From the NCBI GenBank assembly GCA_900642245.1, contig CAAAJI010000016.1, positions 42,358 through 106,357 of the forward strand: 64,000 bases of DNA. Direction: 5' to 3'. The stretch is from Fragilaria radians. Taxonomy: Eukaryota > Bacillariophyta > Fragilariophyceae > Fragilariales > Fragilariaceae. The translations under genes and the position numbers were made by a program. The notes under the pieces were generated by a model. The model was not told the origin of the DNA. It saw only the letters and a list, made by a program, of their open reading frames with translations, and ran no database searches. Below, piece after piece: positions 1 through 11,558 of this stretch (within the stretch, counting starts at the first letter, position 1; every line of letters begins with the position of its first letter).

Positions 1-1211
1 AACTTAGCAACCATGTAAAAAGTGCTTGTAATAATTGTGAGCGACCATTGTTTTCCCATTAACATGTTTATAGCTTGAGCATATTAGTAATTTGAAATCC
101 AACTCACCAATCCTATCTCTAGGCTACAAATTAATTTTTTTGATTTGACATCGGAGGGGCATGAGAGCTAAATTTTTGCAGGTACAAGCTTATATTTTCC
201 AATTTTTATTCTTGTAACCTGACTCTATTGTTGCCTTCACATGAGCTTGAAGTGATTGTGTTGAGCTTAGTGCAAAGACATCGGAAAAACTATTCGGATT
301 TCTTCCGACATTTTTCTTACGGACAGACTTTTTGATAATACTTAATATTTTGGAAATCATGTTTTCCTCCCCGTCCACTAAAACCCCAAATCAAGCCCAA
401 TCAATCCTTTCGTCCATTTCTGAAAGTATTTTTTTCTTCCATTGCCTTTGTCAGGATGAAAATACTTGCCAACCAAAGACTTAATTGAATTCAGACTTCT
501 GTGTTAAAATCCTTTCCGTGCCAATTTTGATGTAAAATGTTAGAAAAACGTGCGTAATGCAGCAAATAATGCTCCGTGTTTTGCATGCCATAAGATGCAA
601 GCAGATTTCTGTTTGTTTACTTTTAAAATCTCGATTACCTTTGCACAAAAAAGCGCATTGTTTGCATTAATTTATTAGGGTTGAACCTTTTCAAAAAATA
701 TTTACTATGGTAACTAATTATGTTTCAAGAAATAAAGAGACAAAGGTATTTCTTTTGGTATTGATGTATGTATTCTTCATAGTATTGTTTGAAATAATAA
801 CATATTGTTAAAAATCAGTCTTAGGCTTTTTCTAGTACTCTGTATTTTATTGCGTATGATCATATTAGTCTCGATTGTACTGCTTGATACAGCGCATTGT
901 TACAGATCATAAGACTTAGACTCTTTCTCCTGCAGCGAATTTTATTACGTGTGATCATTTGTTTCCATGATATGTAGGCGTTCAAACAAATTAACAAATG
1001 AAGATGATACCAATTTTTTAATCGAAAATCATTTTCAGATCGGGAAAATAACCGAGATCAACATCAAACCATTAATCTCGATTTTAATTATGAATGAATA
1101 AACCTACGAATTGAATCTAAAAACTATGTCTGAAACGATTTTTTTTTGTATTGATATGACAAACCTAATGCCACTTTTCGGTACTCGTGTGTGAAACACA
1201 AACTACTATAC
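1..1211. other. Gene-free stretch at window start
   Basis: AT-rich sequence with no reading frame I can support. A minus-strand frame of about 60 codons near 190-378 has no recognisable motif. No tRNA-like or repeat structure was seen. The downstream end is probably the 3' UTR and terminator of RPS8. Confidence 0.5.
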
Positions 1212-1818
1212 TTATTTCTTCGCCATAATCCTCTGGTAGAACTGAAGTTCACGACCTTCCAAGACATACCCATCGCATCGGCCAGTTTGACCAGGTCTGG
1301 ACGTGATTTTTGCAAGCAATCTGCCAGATGCAAATTGAGAATCCAAAAGAGGATCTAGGGTACGTTTAGCTTGACGGGTTTTGATTCGGTCTTGAGACAC
1401 TTGGCACTTCGATGACAAATCAACTGTCGTAGATTCTTGAGAAGCCTTTTTCAATCCTATCTTGATTCCATAGTGAGATTCATAAAAAGCCTTGAAAGGA
1501 TGGGCATCAATGACGACAATAGCTCCTTTCACCAAGGTCTTAGTTCGAACAAGTTCGTTATTGGAAGCGTTGTAAGAGACGTCAAGCACTCGAACTTTGC
1601 GAGTGGCAACTTCGGTTCCCCAAGAAAAGTTTCCACTTTCCAATTTTAACGCGCGGAACTTAGTGTTACCTCCACGTCCACGAACGGTGTGAATACGAGG
1701 TTCACCAATTTTTGTCATAGCAGGTGGACGTCCCAATTCGAATTTACGCTTCTTGCGGAATTGAGCACGACGACCACCGGTTTCACGGCGCTTATGGCGT
1801 CCTTCACGTGTAATACCC
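1212..1818 (-). CDS. RPS8: 40S ribosomal protein S8 (main exon; ATG exon upstream)
   Basis: Component of the small ribosomal subunit in the cytosol. The exon reads [11 protein letters not shown] then [20 protein letters not shown], followed by [20 protein letters not shown] and [20 protein letters not shown], which are hallmarks of eukaryotic S8e. With an initiator Met the protein is about 203 residues, close to the usual 206-208. The exon starts right after a tttctctttag acceptor at 1819, so the start codon must lie alone in an upstream exon as ATG|gt. Only two such sites exist before the divergent eIF1A gene: ATG at 1990-1988 followed by gtcagt (preferred, 169 bp intron) and ATG at 2194-2192 followed by gtcaaa (373 bp intron). 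A TTG at 1736 is internal, not the start. The gene is head-to-head with eIF1A. Confidence 0.93.
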
Positions 1819-2402
1819 TAAAGAGAAAAAGTTTAGATTCATGTTCACAGTCAAATCTAGATGAGGATAGCATTTGGCTGAACTCCAATTTGCCATCGTG
1901 CGCCTCAAAATAGTTCGCCCAGTTCTCACGAAACGCTTTCCAAGTATGCTAACGATGGAAACAAAGGATGATGTTAATTTGACTGACCATTATTTAAAGA
2001 TTTTAATAAGTCGTGAAGATTGAAAAGGCGATGGACTATAGCCGTAATGTCAGGAATTAAAAAGATGGGAAAGTAAGAGGAGGGTTTGTGTAGTTCTAAT
2101 ATGAATTTTACGCTGATTTTATAATGGCAAGTGGTAAACAGTAAGTGATGAAATCGAAAACTTCCCAGTAGAGCAAGTATAGTATTTTGACCATCGTACT
2201 GAGCTCAAACACTACTGGTAGTTGAAAAGGAAGAAGTAAGTGGTTCAACTTTCTTCTTTCCTCTTACGAGATAACTAATACTGTCAGGCTACTTGAAACG
2301 GCGAAGGACTAACATCAATAACAACAACTTCGAAACTCCAAAGAATTGGGGCTCAAAGCTAGAGAGTCGACGTATCATTTCAAAGAATAATTACGAGTGA
2401 AC
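1819..2402. promoter_or_regulatory. Divergent promoter region of RPS8 and eIF1A, with RPS8 first intron
   Basis: This interval separates the RPS8 main exon (minus) from the eIF1A start codon (plus). It should contain the RPS8 ATG-only exon, its intron and the 5' ends of both transcripts. Two translation genes sharing one spacer suggests co-expression. No TATA box or other element could be named with confidence. Confidence 0.5.
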
Positions 2403-3067
2403 ATGCCGAAGCCTAAGGGTAAGTAGTATTCATCAAATGTCTTGATTCAACGACTCTTCTTGTAGAGCTCGAATTCGACTTTTTCCTTTGACAATGGATC
2501 GATATACCACATAATCCTTATTTCAAGTACAAGCAATGAATGATGGTACACATCGCATTCATCCTTTTGCCTTCATTAATATAATTGAAATTTTTTCTCA
2601 TGTTATCGGCAACTCTTTTGATGTTCCATCATGATTGTGTCATTCTTTTGTTACTTCCAGGAAATGGAGGAAAAAATCGCCGTCGTGGAAAAGGCGACGG
2701 AGAGGAATCAAAACGAGAACTTGAATTCAAAGAAGATGGACAAGAATATGCTCAAGTGATTCGTATGTTAGGTAACGGGCGTTGTGAATGTTTCTGCTTT
2801 GATGGAGTGACACGATTGGGCAACATTCGTGGTAAGATGCGTAAGAAGGTGTGGATTTCAGCAGGAGACATTGTCCTATGTGGGCTTCGTCAATTTCAGG
2901 ATGAAAAGGCTGACATCATCCATAAATATACAGCCGATGAGGCAAGGAATTTAAAGCAATATGGTGAATTACCTGACACAGCGAATATTAATCAAACGGC
3001 TGTCGATATGGCCATGGCGGATGATGATAATGTCGAAGACATCGGAATTGATTTTGATGACATTTAA
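2403..3067 (+). CDS. EIF1A: Translation initiation factor eIF1A
   Basis: eIF1A binds the 40S A site and helps scanning and start-codon selection. Exon 1 is 2403-2418 (MPKPK plus one base), the intron 2419-2660 starts gtaagt and ends ttccag, and exon 2 is 2661-3067. The joined protein is 140 residues, close to the usual 140-150. It starts [17 protein letters not shown], followed by the OB-fold segment [20 protein letters not shown], then [18 protein letters not shown], and ends in the acidic tail [10 protein letters not shown] typical of eIF1A. An in-frame ATG at 2585 lies inside the intron and is not the start. The basic N-terminus and acidic C-terminus are both intact. Confidence 0.95.
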
Positions 3068-4198
3068 ATTGAATTTGAAATATTGTCGCAAGGGAAGGAT
3101 AGATATGAGTTGTTCTTACACACCAATAAATGTTGCCCTCAGTCCAAACAAATATTCTATTTCGTTTTTTATTTATCATCTTTGAGAATTTTGTTTTACC
3201 GTGATAAAGGGACATACGAGACTATTTTACTTTCGAATTACCCCCCTATGTTGATTGTGCTCAAAGAGCCAAGACTCATGAAAAACACATGCCTCCTTGA
3301 AACAACTTCTTTTGCAAATCGTAAAGAACACTCCTTGCTTATTCCATGCACAAAAGGATGATTACTGGAATAGAAAGAATCTTTCCATTGTAGATATTGT
3401 TGTGCTTTTTGTTTTACAACTAGGGTATACAAACAACTACGACTTTCCCCACCAAAAAGAATTGGTAAAAATTTCAAATTACAAGGAGCTGAGGAAACAA
3501 TTGCAGAACCTCCATTGCTATGAAGGCAAATCAATATGAATTTAGCCCTAGGAGGAAAATTGTGATATTTGATCCGCTTGGGAGTACAGGAACAAGAAAG
3601 TCCAATTGCGTGGCTATTAATAGACAGCTGAACTTAACTGTACAACATCATCCTCAACTAGATATGGCTGAAAATTTATGATTCTTATTAACCTAAGCTG
3701 TCTTGAGTTGCTGCTCTGTACAATACAGTTGTTGTTGCTTATCCTGAATCTATGAAAATGTTACGACTCATCTTCATCAGTGAACACGTTTTCTTCATTC
3801 TTAATGCAATAATCTCCTACAATGCCAAGTGCATATTTCTATACACTACCAGAGATACTCTGTAGGAGTTAAGATTATTGGTTGCTGGTTGACTTCTCTC
3901 ATTTCCTATTCAAAAATTTCCTTTTTTTGATTGCATCATTATCTACCAACTACTCCAGAGTGAACGTCAATTCGATAATGCTAGGTCAAATTCCGTATTT
4001 CGTTATGCAATTCGGGTCCTTTATGGATGTTTCACTTTTGTAATGGACATACTCGGAGTGGGCCCCTTCCATTTTTTTGGAGTAGAAACGTTCCTAGTAC
4101 ATGGTACGTAGTTTTTAATACCGTTAGTTTTCCCTGATTTTCGAACATTTCACTTGCATTCTTTCTTCTCAAATTCCCACTTTCAAAGATATCAGAGA
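3068..4198. other. Spacer between eIF1A and UBLCP1-like gene
   Basis: No supportable gene. Frames of 80-98 codons on both strands near 3238-3539 overlap one another, lack a convincing ATG start and show no motif. The last 60 bases are probably the 5' UTR of the phosphatase gene. Confidence 0.5.
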
Positions 4199-5499
4199 AT
4201 GATGAAGGACGATGGGGAGAATCAAAGTGAAGCGAAAGATTCCGTAACATTGATCGCAAAGTATGGAAAAGTGCAGCATGTTCTTGAAAATTTACCTCCG
4301 TCGACAACCGTATTGGAAGTGAAACAAATGCTAACGAATGCTACACGCATTCTCCCAAAGCGTCAAAAATTAATTGGACTTATTTGTACTAAAGGTCCAT
4401 TGTCCGATGAAACTCCAATACGCTTAGTCCAAACAAAGAAGAAACCGGTGAAGGGAAATGAATTGATGTTTATCCTGATGGGAACTCCCGAGGAAGATAT
4501 TTTAGTAGACCCTAGTCTTCGTGATGATTTACCCGAAGTTATTGATGACTTTGATTTGGATTTTAATGCTGGCTCAGCGGAAGTAAGTGATATCCTATAC
4601 ATATATTTAAATCATTTTGATGACAAGGAAACTTTCTTTCGCCTGTCTCCTTTCACGAAAGTTTTATACCTCACAGTTACGTCACTATTTTTCTGTCTAC
4701 GTTTTTATGTATATCTCCCATCTCCTCTACTTTCTTCTCCTTTGGACTTCCTTCTCTTATCTAATAGTGGCTACAGCATGTTGCAAATGAAGAAAATCTG
4801 AAAACCTTTACGGAAAAAACCAAGGTCTTTATCATGAACGAACCTCGAGAATCAAAGCCATTGATGGTTTTGGATTTAGATCACACGTTACTCGATTTTT
4901 CATCCAAGGCTCTTCAGCGTGAAGGTGTTGGTGGTACTTTAGCATCAACAGCTATCGTCAAGGCTATGAAACGTCCATATATGGATTCATTTCTCACTTC
5001 AGTATATCAATACTATGATCTTGTGGTATGGTCACAAACATCATGGCGGTGGTTGGAGACGAAATTAATTGAGCTGGGTATGCTAACTCATGCCGGATAC
5101 AAATTTTGCTTTGTCTTAGATAAAACAAGTATGTTCTCAGTCGTTAGTACGAAACGAGATGGGACGTCTCATGTGCATCACGTTAAGCCTCTCCAACTCA
5201 TATGGACGAAGTTCCCCCGTTGGGGATCACACAATACGGTTCACCTGGACGATTTGTCTCGGAACTTTGCCCTCAATTTGTCGTCTGGATTACGCGTTAC
5301 GGCCTATTATCGAAAGAAAAAATCCGTCGGTCAGGGTGCTAACGATGTGGAATTGTTAAGCCTGGAAAACTATTTACTTCAGCTGGCCAAGTCTGGGCTA
5401 AGCTTTGAACACGTTGATTTTGGGCAATGGTTAGATGTCGTCAGGGGAACAAAATCTTTGGAAGGAACTGTCAAGATGAAGAGCGATAAGAAACCCTAA
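4199..5499 (+). CDS. UBLCP1: Ubiquitin-like domain CTD phosphatase (UBLCP1-like)
   Basis: In animals UBLCP1 is a nuclear phosphatase that binds the 26S proteasome through its ubiquitin-like domain and dephosphorylates it. Exon 1 is 4199-4582, the intron 4583-4776 (gtaagt...ctacag), and exon 2 is 4777-5499, giving 368 residues (human about 318). Residues roughly 12-95 form the ubiquitin-like domain, including LPPSTTVLEVKQML and KLIGLICTKGPLSDE. The FCP/SCP-type phosphatase domain follows with the catalytic DLDHT motif (Asp161 and Asp163), then VVWSQTSWRWLETKL and WTKFPRW, and HLDDLSRNFALN as the third acidic motif. Two ATGs stand in tandem at 4199 and 4202. The gene converges on the TAP42-like gene with 134 bp between stops. 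Confidence 0.9.
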
Positions 5500-5633
5500 A
5501 CTACATCGCCACGTTTCTCCCAGTATGTTAATTGATAGTTTGTACAAATTTAGATAATCAAAACTTGGCACAACGAAGTTCATTACTATATTTCTTCTCT
5601 ATAGCCGTATCCAGTACGACTTCCAGAAGAGAT

Positions 5634-6722
5634 TTAAAAATTACGATCACCTCTATCACCCATCTTGTTCCCACTACCCCTGGGGTTCTCTGCTCTCCAA
5701 TCATCCCAAGCTCGGTCCAAAGCAGCACTTGCATCTACTAAATCAGCATTATCTTCCATACCATCCTTTACTAGTTGATCATAGCGCCTTGGCGCTTGCT
5801 TTTGGTCCTCCTCTGCCATTTCCTGCCGCTCCTTTCGTTCCATTGCTTCATTGACTTCGCGTTGCGCTAGTTCTTCTAGGGACATGGTGGGTTGATTCCA
5901 ACCCGGACGGAACACTTGAGAACGAATCTCTTCTTTCCTGATACTAATTTGACCTGTTGTTGTATCCTTGGTTATGTGAGTTAATAGCATACCTTGATTG
6001 GTTGGTAGAGTGCGGTCAAATTCCTGTCTTTGCGATATCATTTTTCGAGGGTCTGAATCTGTTTGTTGTTGTTCAATTTTCAGTTGCATTTCAATCATTG
6101 GAAGTTCACGAATGGCATGATTCCACTCTTCGGTAGCTTCGGCTGCATTGAGAATCAAGGTTTTAATCGTCAAATTTCGTGTTAGCGTATCATCATCATA
6201 CCCATCTACGACGTCATCATCAGTTAATCCCAAACGTTTTCGTCGCTCTTGGATCGAACGCAATTGATTCAACTGCATTTGAAGATCTTGCTTGGATCTC
6301 AAGCGCATAATCTTTTCATCACGATTTGCCATCATGGAAGGAAATGAGGATACATCTTCCAGGTTCGTCTGTGAAAGAAGTAAAAAATCCTTCTTTTCCT
6401 GTTCGGGAAGAATTTCTAACTGATCCAACATTTCCAAAAAGCGGGCGAAGTAATTAATTGCTGAAAGAAGATTCCCTTTTCGTTTTTTGGCCTCTCGAGT
6501 CGGGATGGCAACAAATGACACCGCAAGATGATAATCCAAGGCAAGAAGAGAAAGTGATGGAGTTGTAACTTCATCCAAAGTTTCATTGGACGAAAACAGG
6601 GCCACGTTTCGAACTGCTGATTGGATCGCTTCTAATTTTACAACTGCATCCTCTGGATTGGTATCAATGAGCGAAACAGCATCTCGAAATCTCTCGGCAA
6701 TCGAATCCTTGTTCTCGGACAT
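5634..6722 (-). CDS. TAP42/IGBP1-like (alpha4) regulator of PP2A-type phosphatases
   Basis: TAP42/alpha4 proteins bind the catalytic subunits of PP2A, PP4 and PP6 and link them to TOR signalling. The 362-residue protein starts at ATG 6722; an upstream TTG gives 23 more codons but is not a likely start. The N-terminal two thirds are helical (LLALDYHLAVSFVAIPTREA, then INYFARFLEMLDQLEIL), as in the alpha4 TPR-like fold. The C-terminal part has the family signature: an IRSQVFRPGWNQPTMSLEEL segment, then a Glu/Arg-rich helix, and AWDDWRAENPRGSGNKMGDR near the end. The extreme C-terminus is complete. Assignment rests mainly on the FRPGWNQPTM and DWRAENPRGSGN motifs. Confidence 0.87.
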   Translation of the reverse strand: MSENKDSIAERFRDAVSLIDTNPEDAVVKLEAIQSAVRNVALFSSNETLDEVTTPSLSLLALDYHLAVSFVAIPTREAKKRKGNLLSAINYFARFLEMLDQLEILPEQEKKDFLLLSQTNLEDVSSFPSMMANRDEKIMRLRSKQDLQMQLNQLRSIQERRKRLGLTDDDVVDGYDDDTLTRNLTIKTLILNAAEATEEWNHAIRELPMIEMQLKIEQQQTDSDPRKMISQRQEFDRTLPTNQGMLLTHITKDTTTGQISIRKEEIRSQVFRPGWNQPTMSLEELAQREVNEAMERKERQEMAEEDQKQAPRRYDQLVKDGMEDNADLVDASAALDRAWDDWRAENPRGSGNKMGDRGDRNF

Positions 6723-9493
6723 GGCTTTTGATTGTACCTTGTTAATCCGAATTGAAATACAATTCCGATTCCGTCGACTGTAACTGGGCAAAAAAAGTAC
6801 GTTTCAGCGGTAGAAAGAAACTCTTTTAAACTGAAGCCAGGCTCACTCTACCTCTGAATGTATTTGACTGGATTTTTCTTGTCTAATCTTGCTTATTGTA
6901 TAACAATGGATCTTTTATTCAAATCATTTAAAATTGATTTTATTCAAATAATTAAAAAAGGGTAATATATCTCCATCTAAAAGTAAAAGTTTCTTGTCAT
7001 TAAATCAGAATTACAAAATGATATTAAATGTACTACCAATATCAAGGGGAATCATGGAGGAAGAATAAATCTTATCGTTCATGAGCACATGTGTAAATAT
7101 ATAGAAGATACTTATTCTCAATTTATTCTTGACATACCATTAAGGCATGTCACTAATGTAAGCTAATTTTTCCCAAGGTTGAGACAAAACTTTTTCTCTC
7201 AGTCCGATCTCCACTCCTTGACACAGTGTGCACCTGCCTTGATAATCCTACAAAGTTTTAGTGCTCTTAGTTTTATGGATGATGTAAACCCTATTGTGCA
7301 GGTTGCATCTCTGATTTGCTAATCCAATACATAGATACTTTGATTGTTCTGATAATATGTAACGTTTTCATATATCCATTCTCATACCTTTCCTGAGAGC
7401 CTTGGTAGTACTGCTTCTTACTTAGGCAGTTGGTCTATGAAGCATTTTTGTGTTATTAATCATGAAGATAAATCTTTCCATAATCCAAATCTTGGAAAAG
7501 TTTGGGCATCACATTTGGAAAGCATCAGGGGTAATTTTGACCCCTTGGATAAGCAAATATACTTGTATTTTCATGATTGGATTACAATTATGCATTGCGT
7601 TTGAGCATCAGAATCTAGCTAACAGTGATAGTAACCAACATTTAAACTCATTTATGTGACAAAAGTATACCCTTCCAACGTACAGAACATGTCCCAAAAC
7701 TGTGGATGACGCTTTAATCACGAATTGAGTTTCATGACTTCTAATACAACTATTATGCTCCCGATATATTATTGGGGAAGCCCATTAAGTAGAGCAGTCT
7801 TCTTTTTGGACTCCAATAAATATCCCCTTGCAACCTCGTTACTCTGTTGGCAAGGTTACTCAGTTGCTGCTTCACTGACCTAAAGTCAGTCTATGGACCT
7901 GACTAACCATGCTTGTCATTTGTGTTCCTTGACTTTAGAAACATGACACCCATGTTGAATTCTTCTAATATTCCATCAAAGAGATGTTCATAATTTTGGA
8001 TCAATTGCAGAAACTTATGTTATATCTCTTGGATGAGGCTCTCATATATTTTGATGACTTCATATAAACCTGCAACGTATATTCTACATCTAGAATCAGA
8101 ATAGTTGTCCTCTAATCCTTGTTGTCCATCTTTAGGCAAAACGATTTGCAACCAGAAACCCTTGAGTGTGCCCCTAACTTTCATTGGAATAGTCTCTGTA
8201 TCCTAATTGATAGTTTGACTATTAACATAAAGGAGGAAAGGAATCCGCTGATTCTCCGACAATGTCTTGGCTTATGATGACAGAGATTCTTCACGTCATA
8301 TTTCAACAATGTAGTCTTTGCTGCATCCAAAAAATTAATTACTTCATGTTTAAAAGCTCATGCCGGCAAGATGTTTAGCCTTTATAAATATAGCATATGG
8401 ATATATTATACTGTTTTAGCATTTCGAGATGTGACTATGTCGCAAGGGTATGCTTTTTAGTAGGTCGAGGTGTGAAAGGTTGCAGGTAATAATGTAAACT
8501 ATAGCGAGAACGTTGACATTATGCGAAAAGGTATTCCAAACCTGCTGCAGGTGTAATTCGACAATGAAGAGATATAGAGGAAGTAAATGATTTGATATTC
8601 AGAAATCGAGTGTCGAATTTTGTCAAACGACGAAGAAAGACAATTCAGAAAAGTATGTTTTGCCAAAGCCTTGGAGCTTTCTATGCTACGCTAAGTTGTA
8701 TCATTAGCAATAGGGAGTATTGACATTTCTTTTCCGTTCAGTCTCTAGGAAATTTACAAGAATCTATTTAGTGAACATAAATTAAGTGATAAAACAGAAT
8801 CTAAAGCATTTCTAGCGATACATAATCATTCCTTAGTACTGGAAGCAACATGCATGTCTCCAAGTATACACCTACATGACTAAATGTTTGACATTGTGAC
8901 TTATTACTTGTCAACTCTGTCAAGTTCAAACGCTCCAATGACAGGAAATCGAAGCCTTAGAGGATTTCTTTAGATATATATGTCCCCTTGTTTTTCTATT
9001 AACAAATAGTAAAGTTTCACTACGCTTTAGATATATGTCCCCTTATATTTCTATTCACAAATCGTAAAGTTCCACTATTAGTTATATGTCCCCTTATATT
9101 TCTATTCACCAATAGTAAAATTGCACTATACCTTTGATCTCAATCAACAATACGGGCAATAGTTTATTTTAGTTCTTCAGCCCAGTTTCGCATTTATTTT
9201 TGTTTGCTAGTAACTGAGAACGATGTTGAATCCTTTTCAAGGCTGGTTAACGAGCTTAGAATTAGTTTCCAAGGCAATACAAGATTTGCATGTAAGATCA
9301 GGATAAAGAAAAGAATAATTTCTCATTTTGTCTTGTCAACATTGAGCAGGCATGTAGAGAGAGGAAACGAAAGTCTTCTTACTACGCTTTTTTATGTATA
9401 GTGTATAAAGAGTAGTGCAAGAAATTCAAGTCTTGCGTGCGAGTGTTAACAAAATAGGGAAGAAAAGTCTTGAAACGTCGTGATTCTGTGTCT
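6723..9493. other. Gene-poor stretch between TAP42-like gene and dispersed repeat copy A
   Basis: About 2.8 kb of AT-rich sequence without an intact gene. It contains an 82-codon plus-strand open frame at 7356-7604 (ATG at 7437) that reads protein-like but was not recognised, and a three-unit tandem repeat at 8968-9140. Otherwise nothing was seen. Confidence 0.5.
8968..9140 (+). repeat. Three-copy tandem repeat, unit 51-55 bp
   Basis: Each unit contains the words atatatgtccccttatattt, then ctattcacaaatagtaaag and ttccactac. The tgtcccc word starts at 8981, 9036 and 9087, so the spacings are 55 and 51 bp. Units 2 and 3 are more alike than unit 1. There is no coding frame across the units. Confidence 0.85.
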
Positions 9494-10108
9494 GTGAGAA
9501 GAAACGATGATATGGTAACAAGTATGAGGAAAAGCTTTGCGCAGTTTTTCAGTTGAAACTACAGCTTAAATTAAGTAATTTATGTAGATATAAGAAGAAA
9601 TTGAAAACTCAACGCTCAAAAAGTCCAAAAAGATACTCAGGGGCTTATTGTCCTTTACCTGCATACTTTCAATATAGAGAAGATGCAACCCGCCTTACAG
9701 TCGCAACTATTGGAGGATTTGTACGTCATTTGGCATTTGTATTATGCTGAATATCCAATTTAGATATAAACATCAAATTCTCTAGTAATTCTTTGGCAGA
9801 GACTTGTGGCATAGAAGCGATTCCTAAGATTTGATTTATGTAACTTTTCTTTATTTGATAAATTATTTATCATTTAAGTGACTTTGTTTTTATCGACTGA
9901 ATCATCTAAAGCTTTTCTCGTTTAAATTATCTAAAGTTTATTTTTGTAATATTCAGTTCAGGTTTGCAGTTTTTGAATCAAATTATGTAATTTTAAAGTT
10001 TAAAAAGATTTTTCGTTACCAAGTACCAAGGAAAAGTATTAATGTGATTCCCAATATGAAGTTGCTGCAGAATCTTTATTTATCGAGTAGTGTTAATGAA
10101 ATGAAATC
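9494..10108 (+). repeat. Dispersed repeat, copy A (contains open frame 9511-9750)
   Basis: Homologous in the same orientation to 37600-38311. A 30-base stretch at 9661-9690 is identical to 37771-37800, and similarity runs through about 600 bases to the shared end atgaaatgaa. Copy A lacks roughly 75 bases present in copy B after the frame's end. It holds an open frame of 79 codons (9511-9747, stop at 9748) whose core PAYFQYREDAT and TVATIGGFVRH is shared with copy B in the same frame. This suggests a formerly coding mobile or duplicated element. It is not a recognised family. Confidence 0.8.
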
Positions 10109-10349
10109 AAGGTTGTCGAAAAGTGTGTTTACTCTTCCATCAAATAAAAAGACCAGTGCAAAGGGTATAAATTACTTTCGCTTCGTAAATCGTTGGAAGG
10201 GAAAGTAATATAATCACGAAACTTCTATATGCAATTTACATCAATAGGATTGATTGGATCAGAATGAATAATGAAAGCTTTGTAAGGTTTAATGCTCGAA
10301 TTTATAAGCCATAAAAATGAATGATAGGTTACAATACATCTGAACACTT

Positions 10350-11558
10350 TCAAATCTTTAAGAAATCAGGTCTCTCTTGCAAGATACAAAAAAGGAGATC
10401 AGTGTCATTGTGATTCTTAATGAGTACATTCAATATGTCACTTTTCGAAGAGTTCGGATTTTTTATCACCCTACGACCAGCTTTGTTAAGGCGAAGCAAT
10501 TTCTTGATTTCATCGTCGTGCTGACCGAGCTCATTTCCGTACAAACCAATAGTCTCTATCCGATCGTTTTGTCGTAGCAGATTTGCAATGTATTCGCCAC
10601 TAATGCAACCACAATTACTGGCAATATCCAACACTTTTAGCGTGGGATGATTCATTACAGCATTTGCCAATCCAGGAATGCTTTTTTCAGTTAGGAGATT
10701 CATCATAATTCGCAATTCAATTAAAGTACTGTTGCATTGAATTCCCTCATACAAGAGATTTGCGCCGTCGTCTCCCAAGCTATTACCCCAAAGTGAGAAT
10801 TGCTTTAGGCTCTTGGACTTCTTTACGAGTTCACTCAATGCAAGTGCAGCTACTTCATCCAACTTGGAACCAGCCAAGACAAGTTGTTCCAGTGTTTTGT
10901 TTTGCTCAAGATATTTCGACAGAATCTGAACATCGTTTGATTTCATTTTTGTGTGTACCAACTGAAGTCTTTTTAAGCAGCGATTTCGCAATACCATGCG
11001 ACCAAGAGAATCAGCATAATCAGAACCTCCGATATGACCATGTTGCAGGCATAACTCTTGAATTCCTATATTTTGTCTGAGTGACTCACATATTTTTTGA
11101 AAGTTTTGCAATCCAACTGGATTGTTAACTATGTGCAAGACTTTTAGGATAGGATTTTTCCGAATCATTGAACAAAGTGAATCAATTGAAGAATCAGATA
11201 ACTCGTTGCGCTCAAGATGGAGCTCTTGGATGAATTGGCTTGTTCTTATTGCATCGAAAATCACGGAGGCTCCATGGCCAGAAAGTGAGCAGTTTCGAAC
11301 CTTCAGAACTTTTAAATTCTTATTTTCACGCAATGACAGAGCCAATGAGTGTGCAACATCAATTTCGAGTTCATCGCCTTCAAGCCACAGCTCCTCCAAG
11401 TATCTGTGACTCCGAAGGCACCTAATACTGGCACGAAGGTATTCGCGGTCAATGTGAGGTATCGATAAACGGAGTTTTGTCATATTGGGATCATCTCGTG
11501 CAAAAAGCTCCCATTCCTGGATCATCCATCCAGAGCTGAGTCTCCTCCCTATTGCCAT
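10350..11558 (-). CDS. Leucine-rich repeat protein, ribonuclease-inhibitor type
   Basis: A 402-residue protein from ATG 11558 with no intron. After about 50 residues it consists of roughly eleven LRR units of 28 residues, such as LEELWLEGDELEIDVAHSLA, LKVLKVRNCSLSGHGASVIF, IQELHLERNELSDSSIDSLC, LEQLVLAGSKLDEVAALALS and LKQFSLWGNSLGDDGANLLY. The 28-residue period with a helix-forming second half is the ribonuclease-inhibitor/NLRC3 subtype. No signal peptide, transmembrane segment, NACHT or kinase domain is present. Such stand-alone LRR proteins are abundant in stramenopiles and usually act in protein binding; no specific function can be given. It is isolated, with gene-poor sequence on both sides. 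Confidence 0.85.
   Translation of the reverse strand: MAIGRRLSSGWMIQEWELFARDDPNMTKLRLSIPHIDREYLRASIRCLRSHRYLEELWLEGDELEIDVAHSLALSLRENKNLKVLKVRNCSLSGHGASVIFDAIRTSQFIQELHLERNELSDSSIDSLCSMIRKNPILKVLHIVNNPVGLQNFQKICESLRQNIGIQELCLQHGHIGGSDYADSLGRMVLRNRCLKRLQLVHTKMKSNDVQILSKYLEQNKTLEQLVLAGSKLDEVAALALSELVKKSKSLKQFSLWGNSLGDDGANLLYEGIQCNSTLIELRIMMNLLTEKSIPGLANAVMNHPTLKVLDIASNCGCISGEYIANLLRQNDRIETIGLYGNELGQHDDEIKKLLRLNKAGRRVIKNPNSSKSDILNVLIKNHNDTDLLFCILQERPDFLKI

Noticed and set aside
3238..3534. 98-codon minus-strand frame after eIF1A
   Set aside because: Begins with TTG, overlaps an equally long frame on the other strand and shows no motif.
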